From Rhizobium sp. EC-SD404 (lineage in GTDB: Bacteria; Pseudomonadota; Alphaproteobacteria; Rhizobiales; Rhizobiaceae): a stretch of DNA of 64,000 bases. Below, in pieces: positions 53,599-62,485 of the stretch. The notes under the pieces were generated by a model, which was not told the DNA's origin, searched no databases, and saw only the letters and a program-made list of their open reading frames with translations. Position numbers and translations under genes: made by a program. The stretch covers positions 2,276,414 to 2,340,413 of the forward strand of contig NZ_LR701459.1 of NCBI RefSeq assembly GCF_902498825.1, given 5' to 3'. Each line of letters begins with the position of its first letter. The first letter of the stretch is position 1.

Positions 53599-53700
53599 TT
53601 AGATGCCGCCGAACAGATAAGCCAAAACCAGAATTCCGGCAAAACCGATCACTGCACGTGCCGTAAAGGCCCAGCAGGACTTTTGAGCGGTCTCTTCCAT
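53599..53700 (-). CDS. 33-residue single-span membrane peptide
   Basis: Predicted peptide MEETAQKSCWAFTARAVIG continues into one hydrophobic span ending AYLFGGI. ATG 53700 has GGAG five bases upstream; the adjacent ATG 53703 is too close to it. A dedicated terminator lies 26-54 bp after the stop, which supports a real short transcript. No family recognised. A longer open frame to 53874 exists but has no comparable ribosome site. Confidence 0.5.
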   Translation of the reverse strand: MEETAQKSCWAFTARAVIGFAGILVLAYLFGGI

Positions 53701-54046
53701 CATGACTCCACTTGATGCCCCGATATCGTAGGGAACGGTTGTTGTTCTTGTCTCGCTCCTGAAGGCCGTCATGTACAGAACCCATTCCGACTTCGCAACT
53801 GCGAAATATGGCCACTTCAGGGCACAATTTCGCATGACACCTATGAACAATTCGCACCCTACGCTGCTATTCAAGGGGTCGCTTGGTTAATGAACGGTTA
53901 AATAGACCGTTAAACTTCGCCCCACTTTCACCGCATGCGTGAAGATTTGGTTGCCAGTTCAAACGCCGGATGCCGCAATTGGTTGCGTCATGCGTCGAGC
54001 TCAAGGCATGGTGCCTCGATTTCGCGAACCCATGGAATTCCGGCTG
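53701..54046. other. Divergent intergenic region (346 bp)
   Basis: Lies between the 33-residue peptide gene and the DUF599 gene. It should contain promoters for both, but I see no boxes clear enough to call. Open frames in it lack ribosome sites. Confidence 0.4.
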
Positions 54047-54766
54047 ATGACCTATTTGGATGGCGCTGCCATCGTTCTGTTTCTGTTGTCCTGGGCCATG
54101 TTTGCATGGCTGACAGACGGAGCGCGGCGATTTCACCGGCAAAGCCTGACGAGGCTGATGAATCGGCACCGTGCGCTCTGGATTCGCAACAGTCTCAAGC
54201 GGGATCTGCGGATGATCGACACGCAGATCATTGCGGGCTTGCAAAATGGCACAGCTTTTTTCGCCTCAACGGCAATAATCGCCATCGGCGGCTGCTTCGC
54301 CCTGCTCGGAGCGACCGATCAGGTGCTGCGCGTCTATGCCGATCTGCCCGTATCGATTCCCGGCGGCAGAGCGGCGTTTGAGATGAAGGTCGTCGGCCTC
54401 ATCATCATCTTCGGCCATGCCTTCTTCAAATTCGGCTGGTCCTACCGCCTCTTCAATTATTCCTCGATTCTCTACGGCGCCCTGCCGATGCGCGAAGAGC
54501 TCGAGCGGGCGCCTGGGCGTGCCGACCGGCTGGTCGAGAGTGCGATCATGATGAACGTACTGGCAGGCCGGCACTTCAATGCAGGCCTGCGCTCCATTTT
54601 CCTGTCGATCGGATATCTAGGCTGGTTCGTCGGACCCCTGGTTTTCATGGCGAGCACGCTGCTCGTCCTGTCGGTCCTGGTGCACCGCCAGTTCTTCTCG
54701 GCGGCGCGCCAGGTTCTTGCCGACAATCAGGCTGCGACGGAATCCCAGTCCGGCGAGAAATCGTAA
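54047..54766 (+). CDS. DUF599 membrane protein
   Basis: A 239-residue protein with four transmembrane segments (about 8-25, 70-92, 115-135 and 185-210). The family region RHRALWIRNSLKRDLRMIDTQI and FFKFGWSYRLFNYSSILYGA identify DUF599; function is unknown. ATG 54047 is preferred because GGAA lies nine bases upstream and the protein then starts directly at the first helix; ATG 54032 is an alternative. It ends within the 3' end of the convergent aldo/keto reductase gene, overlapping it by 40 bp. Confidence 0.88.
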   Translation: MTYLDGAAIVLFLLSWAMFAWLTDGARRFHRQSLTRLMNRHRALWIRNSLKRDLRMIDTQIIAGLQNGTAFFASTAIIAIGGCFALLGATDQVLRVYADLPVSIPGGRAAFEMKVVGLIIIFGHAFFKFGWSYRLFNYSSILYGALPMREELERAPGRADRLVESAIMMNVLAGRHFNAGLRSIFLSIGYLGWFVGPLVFMASTLLVLSVLVHRQFFSAARQVLADNQAATESQSGEKS

Positions 54767-55563
54767 TCGCAAATCCGGTGGTTGGCTGATCGCAGAGCAG
54801 AGATCGAGGTCATTTCCGCCTCGCTCAGCTGGAAGTCGAAGATATCGGCATTCTGCGGCAGACGGTTTGGTTTGGATGTGCGCGGAATGGCCACGACGCC
54901 GTCCTGCTGGATATGCCACCGCAGCACGATCTGTGCGGGCGATTTTCCATGCGCCTCTGCCGCTGCCATCACAGGAGCGGCTTCGAACACGTCGCCGCCG
55001 CGCCCGAGTGGGCAGTACGACGTCATTGCCATGCCGCGCGCCCGGCATGCCGCATGCACCTTCGACTGGTCGAGCATCGGATGGTATTCGACCTGGTTGC
55101 AGACCAGCGGCTCATCTGTCAGCGCCCATGCTTCGTCGAGCAGCTTCGTGGTGAAGTTCGATACGCCGATATGAGCGGTCAGCCCCTGCTTCTTGACGCG
55201 GTTGAGTGCTGTGATCGAGTCGGCCAACGAGATTTGCGGGTTCGGCCAGTGAATGAGAAGCAGATCGAGACGGTCCACGTCCAGCCGCTTCAGGCTGGCT
55301 TCGGCAGCGCGCTCGAGTGCGCCGGCGCCGATGTCGGTGTACCAGACCTTGCTCGTCAGGAAGATGTCGCTCCTGGCCACACCACCGGCACGGATGCCCT
55401 CGCTGACGGCTTCCTCGTTGTCGTACATGATGGCGGTGTCGATATGGCGGTAGCCGGCATCGAGCGCGGCACGAACCATCTCGACGCAGTCCTCGCCCTT
55501 CAAGGTCCATGTGCCGAGGCCCAGCACGGGAATGTTCGCACCATGGGCGGATACGGTCTTCAT
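54727..55563 (-). CDS. Aldo/keto reductase (2,5-diketo-gluconate reductase-like)
   Basis: A 278-residue NADPH-dependent reductase with the TIM-barrel AKR fold. The catalytic tetrad is visible: Asp in GYRHIDTAIMYDNE, its Tyr, Lys in FLTSKVWYTD, and His in LLLIHWPN. The cofactor end IPRTSKPNRLPQNADIFDF closes it. The exact substrate is unclear. The gene overlaps DUF599 tail to tail by 40 bp and diverges from the DUF1624 gene. Confidence 0.94.
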   Translation of the reverse strand: MKTVSAHGANIPVLGLGTWTLKGEDCVEMVRAALDAGYRHIDTAIMYDNEEAVSEGIRAGGVARSDIFLTSKVWYTDIGAGALERAAEASLKRLDVDRLDLLLIHWPNPQISLADSITALNRVKKQGLTAHIGVSNFTTKLLDEAWALTDEPLVCNQVEYHPMLDQSKVHAACRARGMAMTSYCPLGRGGDVFEAAPVMAAAEAHGKSPAQIVLRWHIQQDGVVAIPRTSKPNRLPQNADIFDFQLSEAEMTSISALRSANHRICDYDFSPDWDSVAA

Positions 55564-55676
55564 CGGGAGTACTCCTTCGCTGTCATCGGTTTCATTCGCA
55601 TCTGATGGTGAAACGATCTAGATCGGACCTAGTGCCTTCGCCGATTCGACGTAAGCGTCCGCTTCAGGGAGACAAG

Positions 55677-56660
55677 ATGGTAGATCAGGCCGGGATGCCC
55701 CATCGGAGCCCCTCGACACGTCTGATGCGCCTGGATGTGGCGCGCGGCTTGGCGCTGGTGGCCATGGCCATCTACCATTTCACCTGGGATCTCGAATTCT
55801 TTCGCTACGTTCCGCTTGGGCTGACATCCGAGGGCGGCTGGAAGATCTTCGCCCGTGGCATCGCCAGCACGTTCCTTTTCCTGGCCGGCTTCAGCCTCGT
55901 GCTCGGACATTACCCGACGATCCGCTGGAGCCCGTTCCTGCGGCGGCTGGCGATGATCGTCGCGGCGGCATTGGCCATCACGGTCGCCACCTACATCGCC
56001 TTTCCGCAGGCATTCATTTTCTTCGGCATTCTTCACGCGATCGCAGCCGCAAGTCTGATTGGCTTGGCGTTTCTGAGACTGCCGCCGGCAATCACGGTGA
56101 TCATCGCGGTCCTGATCATTATCACGCCCAATGTCTTCAGCTCGACAGCTTTCGATTGGCCGGGGCTATGGTGGATCGGCCTTTCCGCGAACCGGCCGAT
56201 CTCAAACGATTACGTCCCGATCTTTCCTTGGCTTGGCGCGACGCTTCTCGGCATTGCCGCCGCACGCGTCATGAAGGCGAAGGACTGGCTCGGCCACCTC
56301 GCAACCCGCTCCGAACCGGGCCGCTTGACCCGCGGGCTGGCCTTCGCAGGTCGTCACAGCCTTGCCGTCTACCTGCTCCACCAGCCGATCCTGCTCGGCC
56401 TGGTCTATGTGGCAAGCCTTGTCGCGCCACCGCCGGCCGCCGATCCCGGCGTCGCCTATATGAACAGCTGCGTCCAAAGCTGCTTGGCCGCGCAAGGCGA
56501 GACATTCTGCCAGTCGTTCTGCGGTTGCACGCTGGATGCCTTGAATTCGGCCGACCTGTTCGACGATCTGATGGGCGGCACGCTCGATCCGGCGGGAGAT
56601 CCGCGTGCGGTCGAGATCGCCAATCAATGCACGGCGGATATCCTCGGCGGCCAGCGCTGA
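55677..56660 (+). CDS. DUF1624 / HGSNAT-like acyltransferase membrane protein with Cys-rich tail
   Basis: A 327-residue polytopic protein of the heparan-alpha-glucosaminide N-acetyltransferase-like family. The N-terminal RLDVARGLALVAMAIYHFTWDLEF carries the catalytic-type His, and about eight hydrophobic segments follow. The last 65 residues are hydrophilic and contain six cysteines in a short cluster (CVQSC, then CQSFCGC) plus one near the end, likely disulfide-bonded outside the membrane. ATG 55677 has AGGGAG just upstream. The acyl acceptor is unknown. Confidence 0.88.
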   Translation: MVDQAGMPHRSPSTRLMRLDVARGLALVAMAIYHFTWDLEFFRYVPLGLTSEGGWKIFARGIASTFLFLAGFSLVLGHYPTIRWSPFLRRLAMIVAAALAITVATYIAFPQAFIFFGILHAIAAASLIGLAFLRLPPAITVIIAVLIIITPNVFSSTAFDWPGLWWIGLSANRPISNDYVPIFPWLGATLLGIAAARVMKAKDWLGHLATRSEPGRLTRGLAFAGRHSLAVYLLHQPILLGLVYVASLVAPPPAADPGVAYMNSCVQSCLAAQGETFCQSFCGCTLDALNSADLFDDLMGGTLDPAGDPRAVEIANQCTADILGGQR

Positions 56661-56676
56661 GGCTGCGCGTCTCAGC

Positions 56677-57072
56677 TCAAGTGCTGACGCCGATTTCGGC
56701 AAGGCGCGTCAGACATGCCTCCTCGACATTGTCGAGTTCGTTCAACGTCTCTTCGATGTCTTTGCGCTTCTGCCGCAACTCGTTGCGCTTCTCGTCGACA
56801 CGCTTCATCAAAAGCTTGAGTTGACCCTCTTCACCAGGCGGATCCTTGTAGACCTGGATGATCTCGCGGATTTCGGCGATCGTGAAGCCGATACGCCGGC
56901 CACGCAGAATTTCCTGGATCAAACGGCGGTCAGCCTGACGGAAAAGCCGCGTGCGCCCACGCCGCTCCGGCTGGACCAGCCCTTCATCTTCGTAGAAGCG
57001 AAGCGTTCTCGTCGAGACGCCGAACTCGCGCGTCAACTCAGTGATGGTGTAGTATTTGTTCAACGCATTCAA
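56677..57072 (-). CDS. MerR-family transcriptional regulator (LiuR-like)
   Basis: A 131-residue MerR protein. The winged HTH is YTITELTREFGVSTRTLRFYEDEGL (about 8-32), followed by RGRTRLFRQADRRLIQEIL and a long coiled coil (about 80-125). No metal-binding cysteine set is present. It resembles the LiuR subgroup that controls branched-chain amino acid degradation, but no such genes are adjacent. It has no in-frame ATG: TTG 57072 or TTG 57063 is the start. A perfect palindrome lies 27 bp upstream, suggesting autoregulation. Confidence 0.88.
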   Translation of the reverse strand: MNALNKYYTITELTREFGVSTRTLRFYEDEGLVQPERRGRTRLFRQADRRLIQEILRGRRIGFTIAEIREIIQVYKDPPGEEGQLKLLMKRVDEKRNELRQKRKDIEETLNELDNVEEACLTRLAEIGVST

Positions 57073-57098
57073 ATCCCCGACTGACTGCGGAGGCTAAA

Positions 57099-57116
57099 GA
57101 CTTTTACGTAAAAGTC
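57099..57116. promoter_or_regulatory. Perfect 18-bp palindrome, probable operator of the MerR gene
   Basis: GACTTTTACGTAAAAGTC is identical to its own reverse complement. It lies 27 bp before the MerR start and 13 bp before the mgtE stop at 57129. MerR-family operators of the LiuR type have this ACGT-centred shape. Confidence 0.7.
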
Positions 57117-57128
57117 AATTTTTTAGAG

Positions 57129-58583
57129 CTAAAGTAGCCACCACCCGGCGAGGCCAAGGAACGCGAAGAAGCCGACGATATCGGTTACCGTCGTGACGAA
57201 GACAGCCGATGAGATCGCCGGATCGGCCCCGAGCTTATCGAGCAGCAGCGGCAGCAGGATCCCCGAAAGCGCAGCGGCGACCATGTTGATTACCATTGCC
57301 GCAGCGATCACCAGACCGAGATCGACATTTCCGAACCAAAAATAGGCAACGAAGCCGATGATCAGCGCGAAGAGCGATCCGTTGATCACCCCGACCGTCG
57401 CTTCACGGCGAATGATGCGCGCAGCGTTGTAGATATCGAGGTCACGCGTCGCCAATGCGCGAACTGTCACTGTCATCGTCTGCGTGCCAGCGTTGCCGCC
57501 CATGGAGGCGACGATCGGCATCAGGATGGCTAGCGCCACCATTTGCTCGATCGTCGCATCGAAGAGCCCGATGATCAGCGAAGCGAGAACCGCCGTTCCC
57601 AGATTGATCAGCAACCATAGAAAGCGTGAGCGTACGGTCGCGCGAACACTATCGGACAGCTCTTCGTCGCCGACGCCACCCATGCGCATCAGATCTTCTT
57701 CAGCTTCCTCCTGGATGACGTCGACCACGTCATCGATCGTCAGTACGCCGACCAGACGTCCGTTGGTATCGACGACGGCTGCAGACAGAAGATCGTACTG
57801 CTCGAACAGTTGGGCAGCCTCTTCTTGGTCCATCTCGGCCGGCACGGGATAGTTGGTATCCCGCATGATGTCTTCGATCTTGACCTTGCGCTTGGTGCGG
57901 AGGATGCGGTCGAGATCGACGACACCCATCAGTCGGAACGTCGGATCGACGACGAATATCTGAGAAAAACTCTCCGGCAGGTCCTCGTCTTCGCGCATGT
58001 AGTCGATCGTCTGGCCAACCGTGCAAAACGGCGGCACTGCGACGAACTCCGTCTGCATGCGGCGGCCGGCTGTGTCTTCCGGGTAATCCAGCGCGCGACG
58101 AAGCTTGATCCGCTCCGTGAACGGCAGTTTCGCCAGAATGTCGTCCTGGTCTTCCTGGTCGAGGTCTTCGAGAATGTAGACCGCATCATCGGAATCGAGA
58201 TCAGCGAGCCCCTCGGCGATGCGCTCGTTCGGCATCGCGTCGATGATCTCGAGACGCACGGCTTCGTCAACTTCGGTGAGCGCCGAAAAATCGAAATCCG
58301 AGCCGAGCAGCGTGACGAGTTGTCCGCGCTCGTCTGCATCGAGCGACTCGAGAAGGTCGCCGAGTTCCGACTCGTGCAGTTCGCTGACTTCGGCGACCAA
58401 CGCCGTTCGGTCGCCCGCTTCGAGCGCCGCGACGACCCGATCCATGAAATCGGATCGCAGGGCCCCGTCATCCGCATAGACGTCGGCATCCGCGTCCTGA
58501 CCGGCGGCGCCGGATCCGCCTTCTTCCGCCTGCTCGGGATCTACGCCAGACCGTGTTTCATGGTCTCGCTCGGCGTCGGCCAT
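57129..58583 (-). CDS. mgtE: Magnesium transporter MgtE
   Basis: A 484-residue Mg2+ channel. A cytosolic N-domain (about 40-165, rich in Asp/Glu pairs such as LDSDDAVYILEDLDQEDQDDI) and two CBS domains (about 170-300) sense Mg2+, followed by five transmembrane segments with the selectivity region PIVASMGGNAGTQTMTVTVRAL. The N-terminal 35 residues are an extra acidic stretch. Its stop lies 13 bp from the MerR operator, so it reads toward the MerR gene on the same strand. Confidence 0.96.
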   Translation of the reverse strand: MADAERDHETRSGVDPEQAEEGGSGAAGQDADADVYADDGALRSDFMDRVVAALEAGDRTALVAEVSELHESELGDLLESLDADERGQLVTLLGSDFDFSALTEVDEAVRLEIIDAMPNERIAEGLADLDSDDAVYILEDLDQEDQDDILAKLPFTERIKLRRALDYPEDTAGRRMQTEFVAVPPFCTVGQTIDYMREDEDLPESFSQIFVVDPTFRLMGVVDLDRILRTKRKVKIEDIMRDTNYPVPAEMDQEEAAQLFEQYDLLSAAVVDTNGRLVGVLTIDDVVDVIQEEAEEDLMRMGGVGDEELSDSVRATVRSRFLWLLINLGTAVLASLIIGLFDATIEQMVALAILMPIVASMGGNAGTQTMTVTVRALATRDLDIYNAARIIRREATVGVINGSLFALIIGFVAYFWFGNVDLGLVIAAAMVINMVAAALSGILLPLLLDKLGADPAISSAVFVTTVTDIVGFFAFLGLAGWWLL

Positions 58584-58808
58584 TCGCTGCTCCCTGATGG
58601 CTGTGATTCGCTCGCGGCTCCGCGATACGCTAAGAGCGTAGCATCACGGCTGCATTGCGGTCGTGGCGATCGGCATTTTTCTTTGAGTTGGAAACACATG
58701 CCGCACCATGGCCCATTTCCCGCTAGCGCGTGGCAATGGTCCAAATCAAACGGCTTTAGGCGACGGCTGAACGCAGCCGCCGCTCTTCATACCACTGCAG
58801 CCTGGACT
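58584..58808. other. Intergenic region between mgtE and a small ORF
   Basis: About 225 bp. It should contain the mgtE promoter. I see no M-box-type riboswitch structure and no gene. Confidence 0.35.
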
Positions 58809-59000
58809 TCAGGCGTCTTGCCCGAACTCCTCACAGCGAAATGTCTCGATATGCCAGCCGGGATGATCGCCGGCCCAGCGCGCCAGCGTCATGATAGACG
58901 ACTGCATGCAGGCCCGTGTCGAACCTTCGGCGGTGATGATGTGCTGCCGGCAATGATCCGGCTGCGAAATGAGGCACGCGAGCACTACGAGATCGATCAT
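58809..59000 (-). CDS. Small Cys-containing hypothetical protein, 63 residues
   Basis: The N-terminus is hydrophobic (MIDLVVLACLISQPDHCR) and the body contains spaced cysteines and WAGDHPGWHIETFRC, a pattern I recognise from many small alphaproteobacterial hypothetical proteins with a conserved CM...A.W...HP..W..C signature. GGAG lies eight bases before ATG 59000. Four cysteines in 63 residues suggest an exported or redox-active protein. Function unknown. It follows the acidic secreted protein gene on the same strand after about 70 bp. Confidence 0.7.
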   Translation of the reverse strand: MIDLVVLACLISQPDHCRQHIITAEGSTRACMQSSIMTLARWAGDHPGWHIETFRCEEFGQDA

Positions 59001-59072
59001 ACTTGGGTCTCCGAACGAGATGACGGACTATACCCAGCCAACATCGTTCCGGAAATGGGTCTGTCGACCTGC

Positions 59073-59375
59073 TCAGCCGGCGTCGTCCTCGGCGCAATCA
59101 TCGGCTGTTGCCGCCGCGGTATCTTCGCCTTTCTGCTGCGCCTCGACATCATCGGAGGACATGGCCTGATCCGCGCTTTCCTCGAGAGGCATATCTGATC
59201 CGTCCTTGGAAAGTTCGCCATCCGAGGTGGACCCGCTCTCCGCTTCGGACTCGAGCGGCGCGATCGAACCGTCTTTGGAAATCGACCCGGCGGCCTGATC
59301 ATCGGCACATTGTGCAAACGCCGATCCAGCCGACATGGCAAAAGCGGCGACGGCTACTGTCAGAATACGGGACAT
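59073..59375 (-). CDS. Small acidic secreted protein with internal repeat
   Basis: A 100-residue protein with a signal peptide (MSRILTVAVAAFAMSAGSAFA, cleaved before QCADD). The mature part is strongly acidic and contains a repeated motif: SKDGSIAPLESEAES and SKDGSDMPLEESADQ. It has two cysteines only, near the mature N-terminus and close to the C-terminus. ATG 59375 has AGGAG seven bases upstream. No known family. Confidence 0.75.
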   Translation of the reverse strand: MSRILTVAVAAFAMSAGSAFAQCADDQAAGSISKDGSIAPLESEAESGSTSDGELSKDGSDMPLEESADQAMSSDDVEAQQKGEDTAAATADDCAEDDAG

Positions 59376-59487
59376 CGCTGGTCTCCTTCTCCCTGGAAAG
59401 AGACCAAATCGCCGGCGCGCGCCGAAGTTCCTGCAGCAGTACGAAGGTGCCGCATCGCGAGGTCGGCAGGACCAATGAAGGAGAGAA

Positions 59488-59572
59488 TGGTGCGGTCGAG
59501 AAGACTCGAACTTCCACGGGTTGCCCCACAGCGACCTCAACGCTGCGCGTCTACCAATTCCGCCACGACCGC
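59488..59572 (-). tRNA. tRNA-Leu (anticodon GAG)
   Basis: An 85-nt class II tRNA with encoded CCA. The acceptor pairs GCGGTCG with CGACCGC, with discriminator A. The anticodon loop TTGAGGT gives GAG (reads CUC and CUU). A long variable arm is present, as in leucine tRNAs. Confidence 0.97.
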
Positions 59573-59718
59573 ACGTGGTAGATGCCGTTCTTGCCGGCGC
59601 CGGTCATCTAGCAAATCGGTTTGGTGCACACAAGCGCGAACGGTGAGAAAAACGGCCTTCCAAGCAGGCAATCGCGAAAGCGTTGCGATCGAGCGCGTTC
59701 GAGCATAGATCAGGCGCC

Positions 59719-60468
59719 ATGACCGTGCCTCCGCAAGCCCAGATACGAGTGAATGCCGATCGCTCGTCGATGGCCGATCGATTCCTGCCGCAGTCGGAAA
59801 GCCCTCCGGTGCGCTGGCGCGTCACCCAGGGCCTCACCGATTACGAATCGGCCGTCGAGGTGATGGAATCCGAAGCGGCCCGTATCCACGATGGTCTCGC
59901 AGACGAACTCGTTTGGCTCGTCGAACACCCACCGCTCTATACTGCCGGCACCTCGGCCAGGATGGACGACCTGATTGCGCCGGATCGCTTCCCCGTATTC
60001 CACACGGGCCGCGGCGGCGAATTCACCTATCACGGACCCGGTCAGCGCGTTGCCTATGTGATGCTCGACCTTAAGCGTCGCCGGCCGGATGTGCGCGCGT
60101 TTGTGGCCGCATTGGAAACCTGGGTCATCGCGACGCTGGCGGAGATGAATGTGCGCGGCGAGCGCCGCGAGGATCGTGTCGGCGTGTGGGTGGTGCGGCC
60201 GGAGCGCCCTCGCCCGGCCATCGATCGCGCGGCTGAAGACAAGATCGCCGCGATCGGCATTCGCTTGCGCAAATGGGTAAGCTTCCACGGCATCGCGCTG
60301 AACGTCGAACCGGATCTCGACCACTTCAGCGGCATCGTGCCTTGCGGCGTGAAGGACTATGGCGTGACGAGCCTCGTCGACCTCGGCCTGCCGATCACCA
60401 TGGGCGATGCCGATCTGGCGCTGAGACAGGCTTTCGAGACGATCTTCGGCCCGACTGTCGACGGTTGA
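59719..60468 (+). CDS. lipB: Lipoyl(octanoyl) transferase
   Basis: A 249-residue LipB that moves octanoyl from acyl carrier protein to E2 and H proteins. The family core is ...[42 protein letters not shown], with the conserved Lys/Cys dyad in [13 protein letters not shown] and [18 protein letters not shown] 59719 has a weak AGGCG element and is chosen; the frame is open to 59683, and ATG 59770 ([10 protein letters not shown]) is also possible. It converges on pccA with 4 bp between stops. Confidence 0.94.
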   Translation: MTVPPQAQIRVNADRSSMADRFLPQSESPPVRWRVTQGLTDYESAVEVMESEAARIHDGLADELVWLVEHPPLYTAGTSARMDDLIAPDRFPVFHTGRGGEFTYHGPGQRVAYVMLDLKRRRPDVRAFVAALETWVIATLAEMNVRGERREDRVGVWVVRPERPRPAIDRAAEDKIAAIGIRLRKWVSFHGIALNVEPDLDHFSGIVPCGVKDYGVTSLVDLGLPITMGDADLALRQAFETIFGPTVDG

Positions 60469-60472
60469 GCCG

Positions 60473-62485
60473 TCACTCGAATTCCATGATCACGGCATCG
60501 ACCGCCAGGCTTTCGCCCGGTGCCGCATTGATCTTGGCGACGACGAGGTCGCGCTCGGCGCGCAGCACGTTTTCCATCTTCATCGCTTCGACGACGGCGA
60601 GCGTCTCGCCGGCCTTCACGTCCTGCCCTTCGGTAACGGCGATCGACACGACGAGGCCCGGCATCGGGCAGAGCAGCATCTTGGATGTGTCCGGCGGTTG
60701 CTTGACCGGCATCAGGCGGTCCAGTTCCGCAAGCCGCGGCGTCAGTACGCGGGCGGTGACCGAATAGCCCTGCCAGTCCACGCGGATGCCGTTCAGAACA
60801 GGCCGTGTCTGCGCCGTCACAGGACGGCCGTCGATCGTTCCGTTCCAGATGGCGTCCCCGGGCCGGAACTGCGTGGCCACGGTGACAGGATCTGCGCCGG
60901 CAATGCTGATGTCGAGTTCCAGCGGCATGGATGCCATGCCGTCGAGAACTGCGACATCGAGATAGACATCGCCTAGCCGCACGACCCACTCGCGCCTCAG
61001 CGCACCATTGTGGGGCGCCACGCGGTCGGCAAAACGGTCGAGCCTGTCCTTGCGCAACAATTCGGCCGACAGCGCCACGGCTGCCAGCACGGCAAGTTCG
61101 TCGTCACCGGGCTCTTCCGGCACGAAGCCATCCGGATATTCCTCTGCGATGAAGCCGGTCGACAGGCGGCCGTCACGCCAGCGCGGATGCCGCATCAGGG
61201 CCGAGAGAAACGGAATGTTGTGCGCGATGCCATCGACCACGAATCCATCGAGCGCCAGGCCCATCGCCTCGACGGCCTGAGCGCGCGTTGGCGCCCAGGT
61301 GCAGAGCTTGGCGAGCATCGGGTCGTAGAACATCGAAATTTCGGCGCCTTCGAAAACGCCGGTGTCGTTGCGGATCACCGCGTCCGAAACGCTGATTTCT
61401 GCCGGTGGCCGATAGCGCGTCAGCCGGCCGATCGACGGCAGGAAATTGCGGTACGGATCTTCGGCATACAGCCGGCTCTCGATCGCCCAACCTTTCAACT
61501 GCATGTCGTCCTGTTGGATCGCCAGGCGCTCACCTGCTGCGACCCGGATCATCTGCTCCACGAGATCGATGCCCGTGACGAGCTCCGTTACCGGATGCTC
61601 CACCTGCAGGCGCGTGTTCATCTCGAGGAAGTAGAAGTTTCGCTCCTTGTCGACGATGAATTCGACCGTTCCGGCGCTTTGATAGTCCACGGCTTGCGCA
61701 AGGGCCACGGCCTGCGCGCCCATGGCGGCCCGGGTCGCCTCGTCGAGGAATGGGGACGGCGCCTCCTCCACGACCTTTTGGTTGCGCCGTTGGATCGAGC
61801 ATTCGCGTTCGCCGAGATGGATGCAGTGGCCGTGGGAATCGGCCAGCACCTGGATTTCGATATGCCGTGGCTCGACGATGAACTTCTCGATGAAGACACG
61901 ATCGTCGCCAAACGAGTTCTTCGCTTCGGACCGCGCACGATCGAAGCCGTCGCGCACCTCGTCGCGCGAATGGGCGATCCGCATGCCCTTGCCGCCACCG
62001 CCGGCCGAGGCCTTGACCATCACCGGATAGCCGATCTCGTCGGAAATCCTCTCCGCCTCGTCGGCATCTTCGATCACCCCGATATGGCCGGGCACCGTTG
62101 ATACGTTCGCGTCCTTGGCGAACTTCTTCGATTCGATCTTGTCGCCCATGGCGCGGATGGCCTTGGGCTTCGGGCCGATGAAGACGATACCTTCGGCTTC
62201 AAGCGCCTCGCAGAAAGAAGCGCGTTCCGACAGGAACCCGTAGCCGGGATGCACGGCCTCCGCACCGGTCTCCTTGCAGGCCGCAATGATCTTCTCGGCA
62301 ACGAGATAGCTCTCGGGCGCTGCAGGAGGCCCGATATGAACCGCTTCGTCGGCCATCTCGACATGCAGGGCGTCACGGTCCGCATCGGAATAGACGGCGA
62401 CGGTAGCGATGCCCATCCGCTTGGCCGTCTTGATCACGCGGCAGGCGATTTCGCCGCGATTGGCGATCAGGATCTTAGAGAACAT
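60473..62485 (-). CDS. pccA: Propionyl-CoA carboxylase alpha subunit (biotin carboxylase + BCCP)
   Basis: A 670-residue biotin-dependent carboxylase alpha subunit. The biotin carboxylase part (1-450) opens MFSKILIANRGEIACRVI and has the ATP-grasp glycine loop GGGGKGM and EMNTRLQVEHPVTE. A BT-like middle domain precedes the C-terminal carrier domain with the biotinylated Lys in EAMKMEN (about 636). Length and the middle domain favour propionyl-CoA over methylcrotonyl- or acetyl-CoA specificity. The beta subunit gene is not in the window. Confidence 0.9.
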   Translation of the reverse strand: MFSKILIANRGEIACRVIKTAKRMGIATVAVYSDADRDALHVEMADEAVHIGPPAAPESYLVAEKIIAACKETGAEAVHPGYGFLSERASFCEALEAEGIVFIGPKPKAIRAMGDKIESKKFAKDANVSTVPGHIGVIEDADEAERISDEIGYPVMVKASAGGGGKGMRIAHSRDEVRDGFDRARSEAKNSFGDDRVFIEKFIVEPRHIEIQVLADSHGHCIHLGERECSIQRRNQKVVEEAPSPFLDEATRAAMGAQAVALAQAVDYQSAGTVEFIVDKERNFYFLEMNTRLQVEHPVTELVTGIDLVEQMIRVAAGERLAIQQDDMQLKGWAIESRLYAEDPYRNFLPSIGRLTRYRPPAEISVSDAVIRNDTGVFEGAEISMFYDPMLAKLCTWAPTRAQAVEAMGLALDGFVVDGIAHNIPFLSALMRHPRWRDGRLSTGFIAEEYPDGFVPEEPGDDELAVLAAVALSAELLRKDRLDRFADRVAPHNGALRREWVVRLGDVYLDVAVLDGMASMPLELDISIAGADPVTVATQFRPGDAIWNGTIDGRPVTAQTRPVLNGIRVDWQGYSVTARVLTPRLAELDRLMPVKQPPDTSKMLLCPMPGLVVSIAVTEGQDVKAGETLAVVEAMKMENVLRAERDLVVAKINAAPGESLAVDAVIMEFE

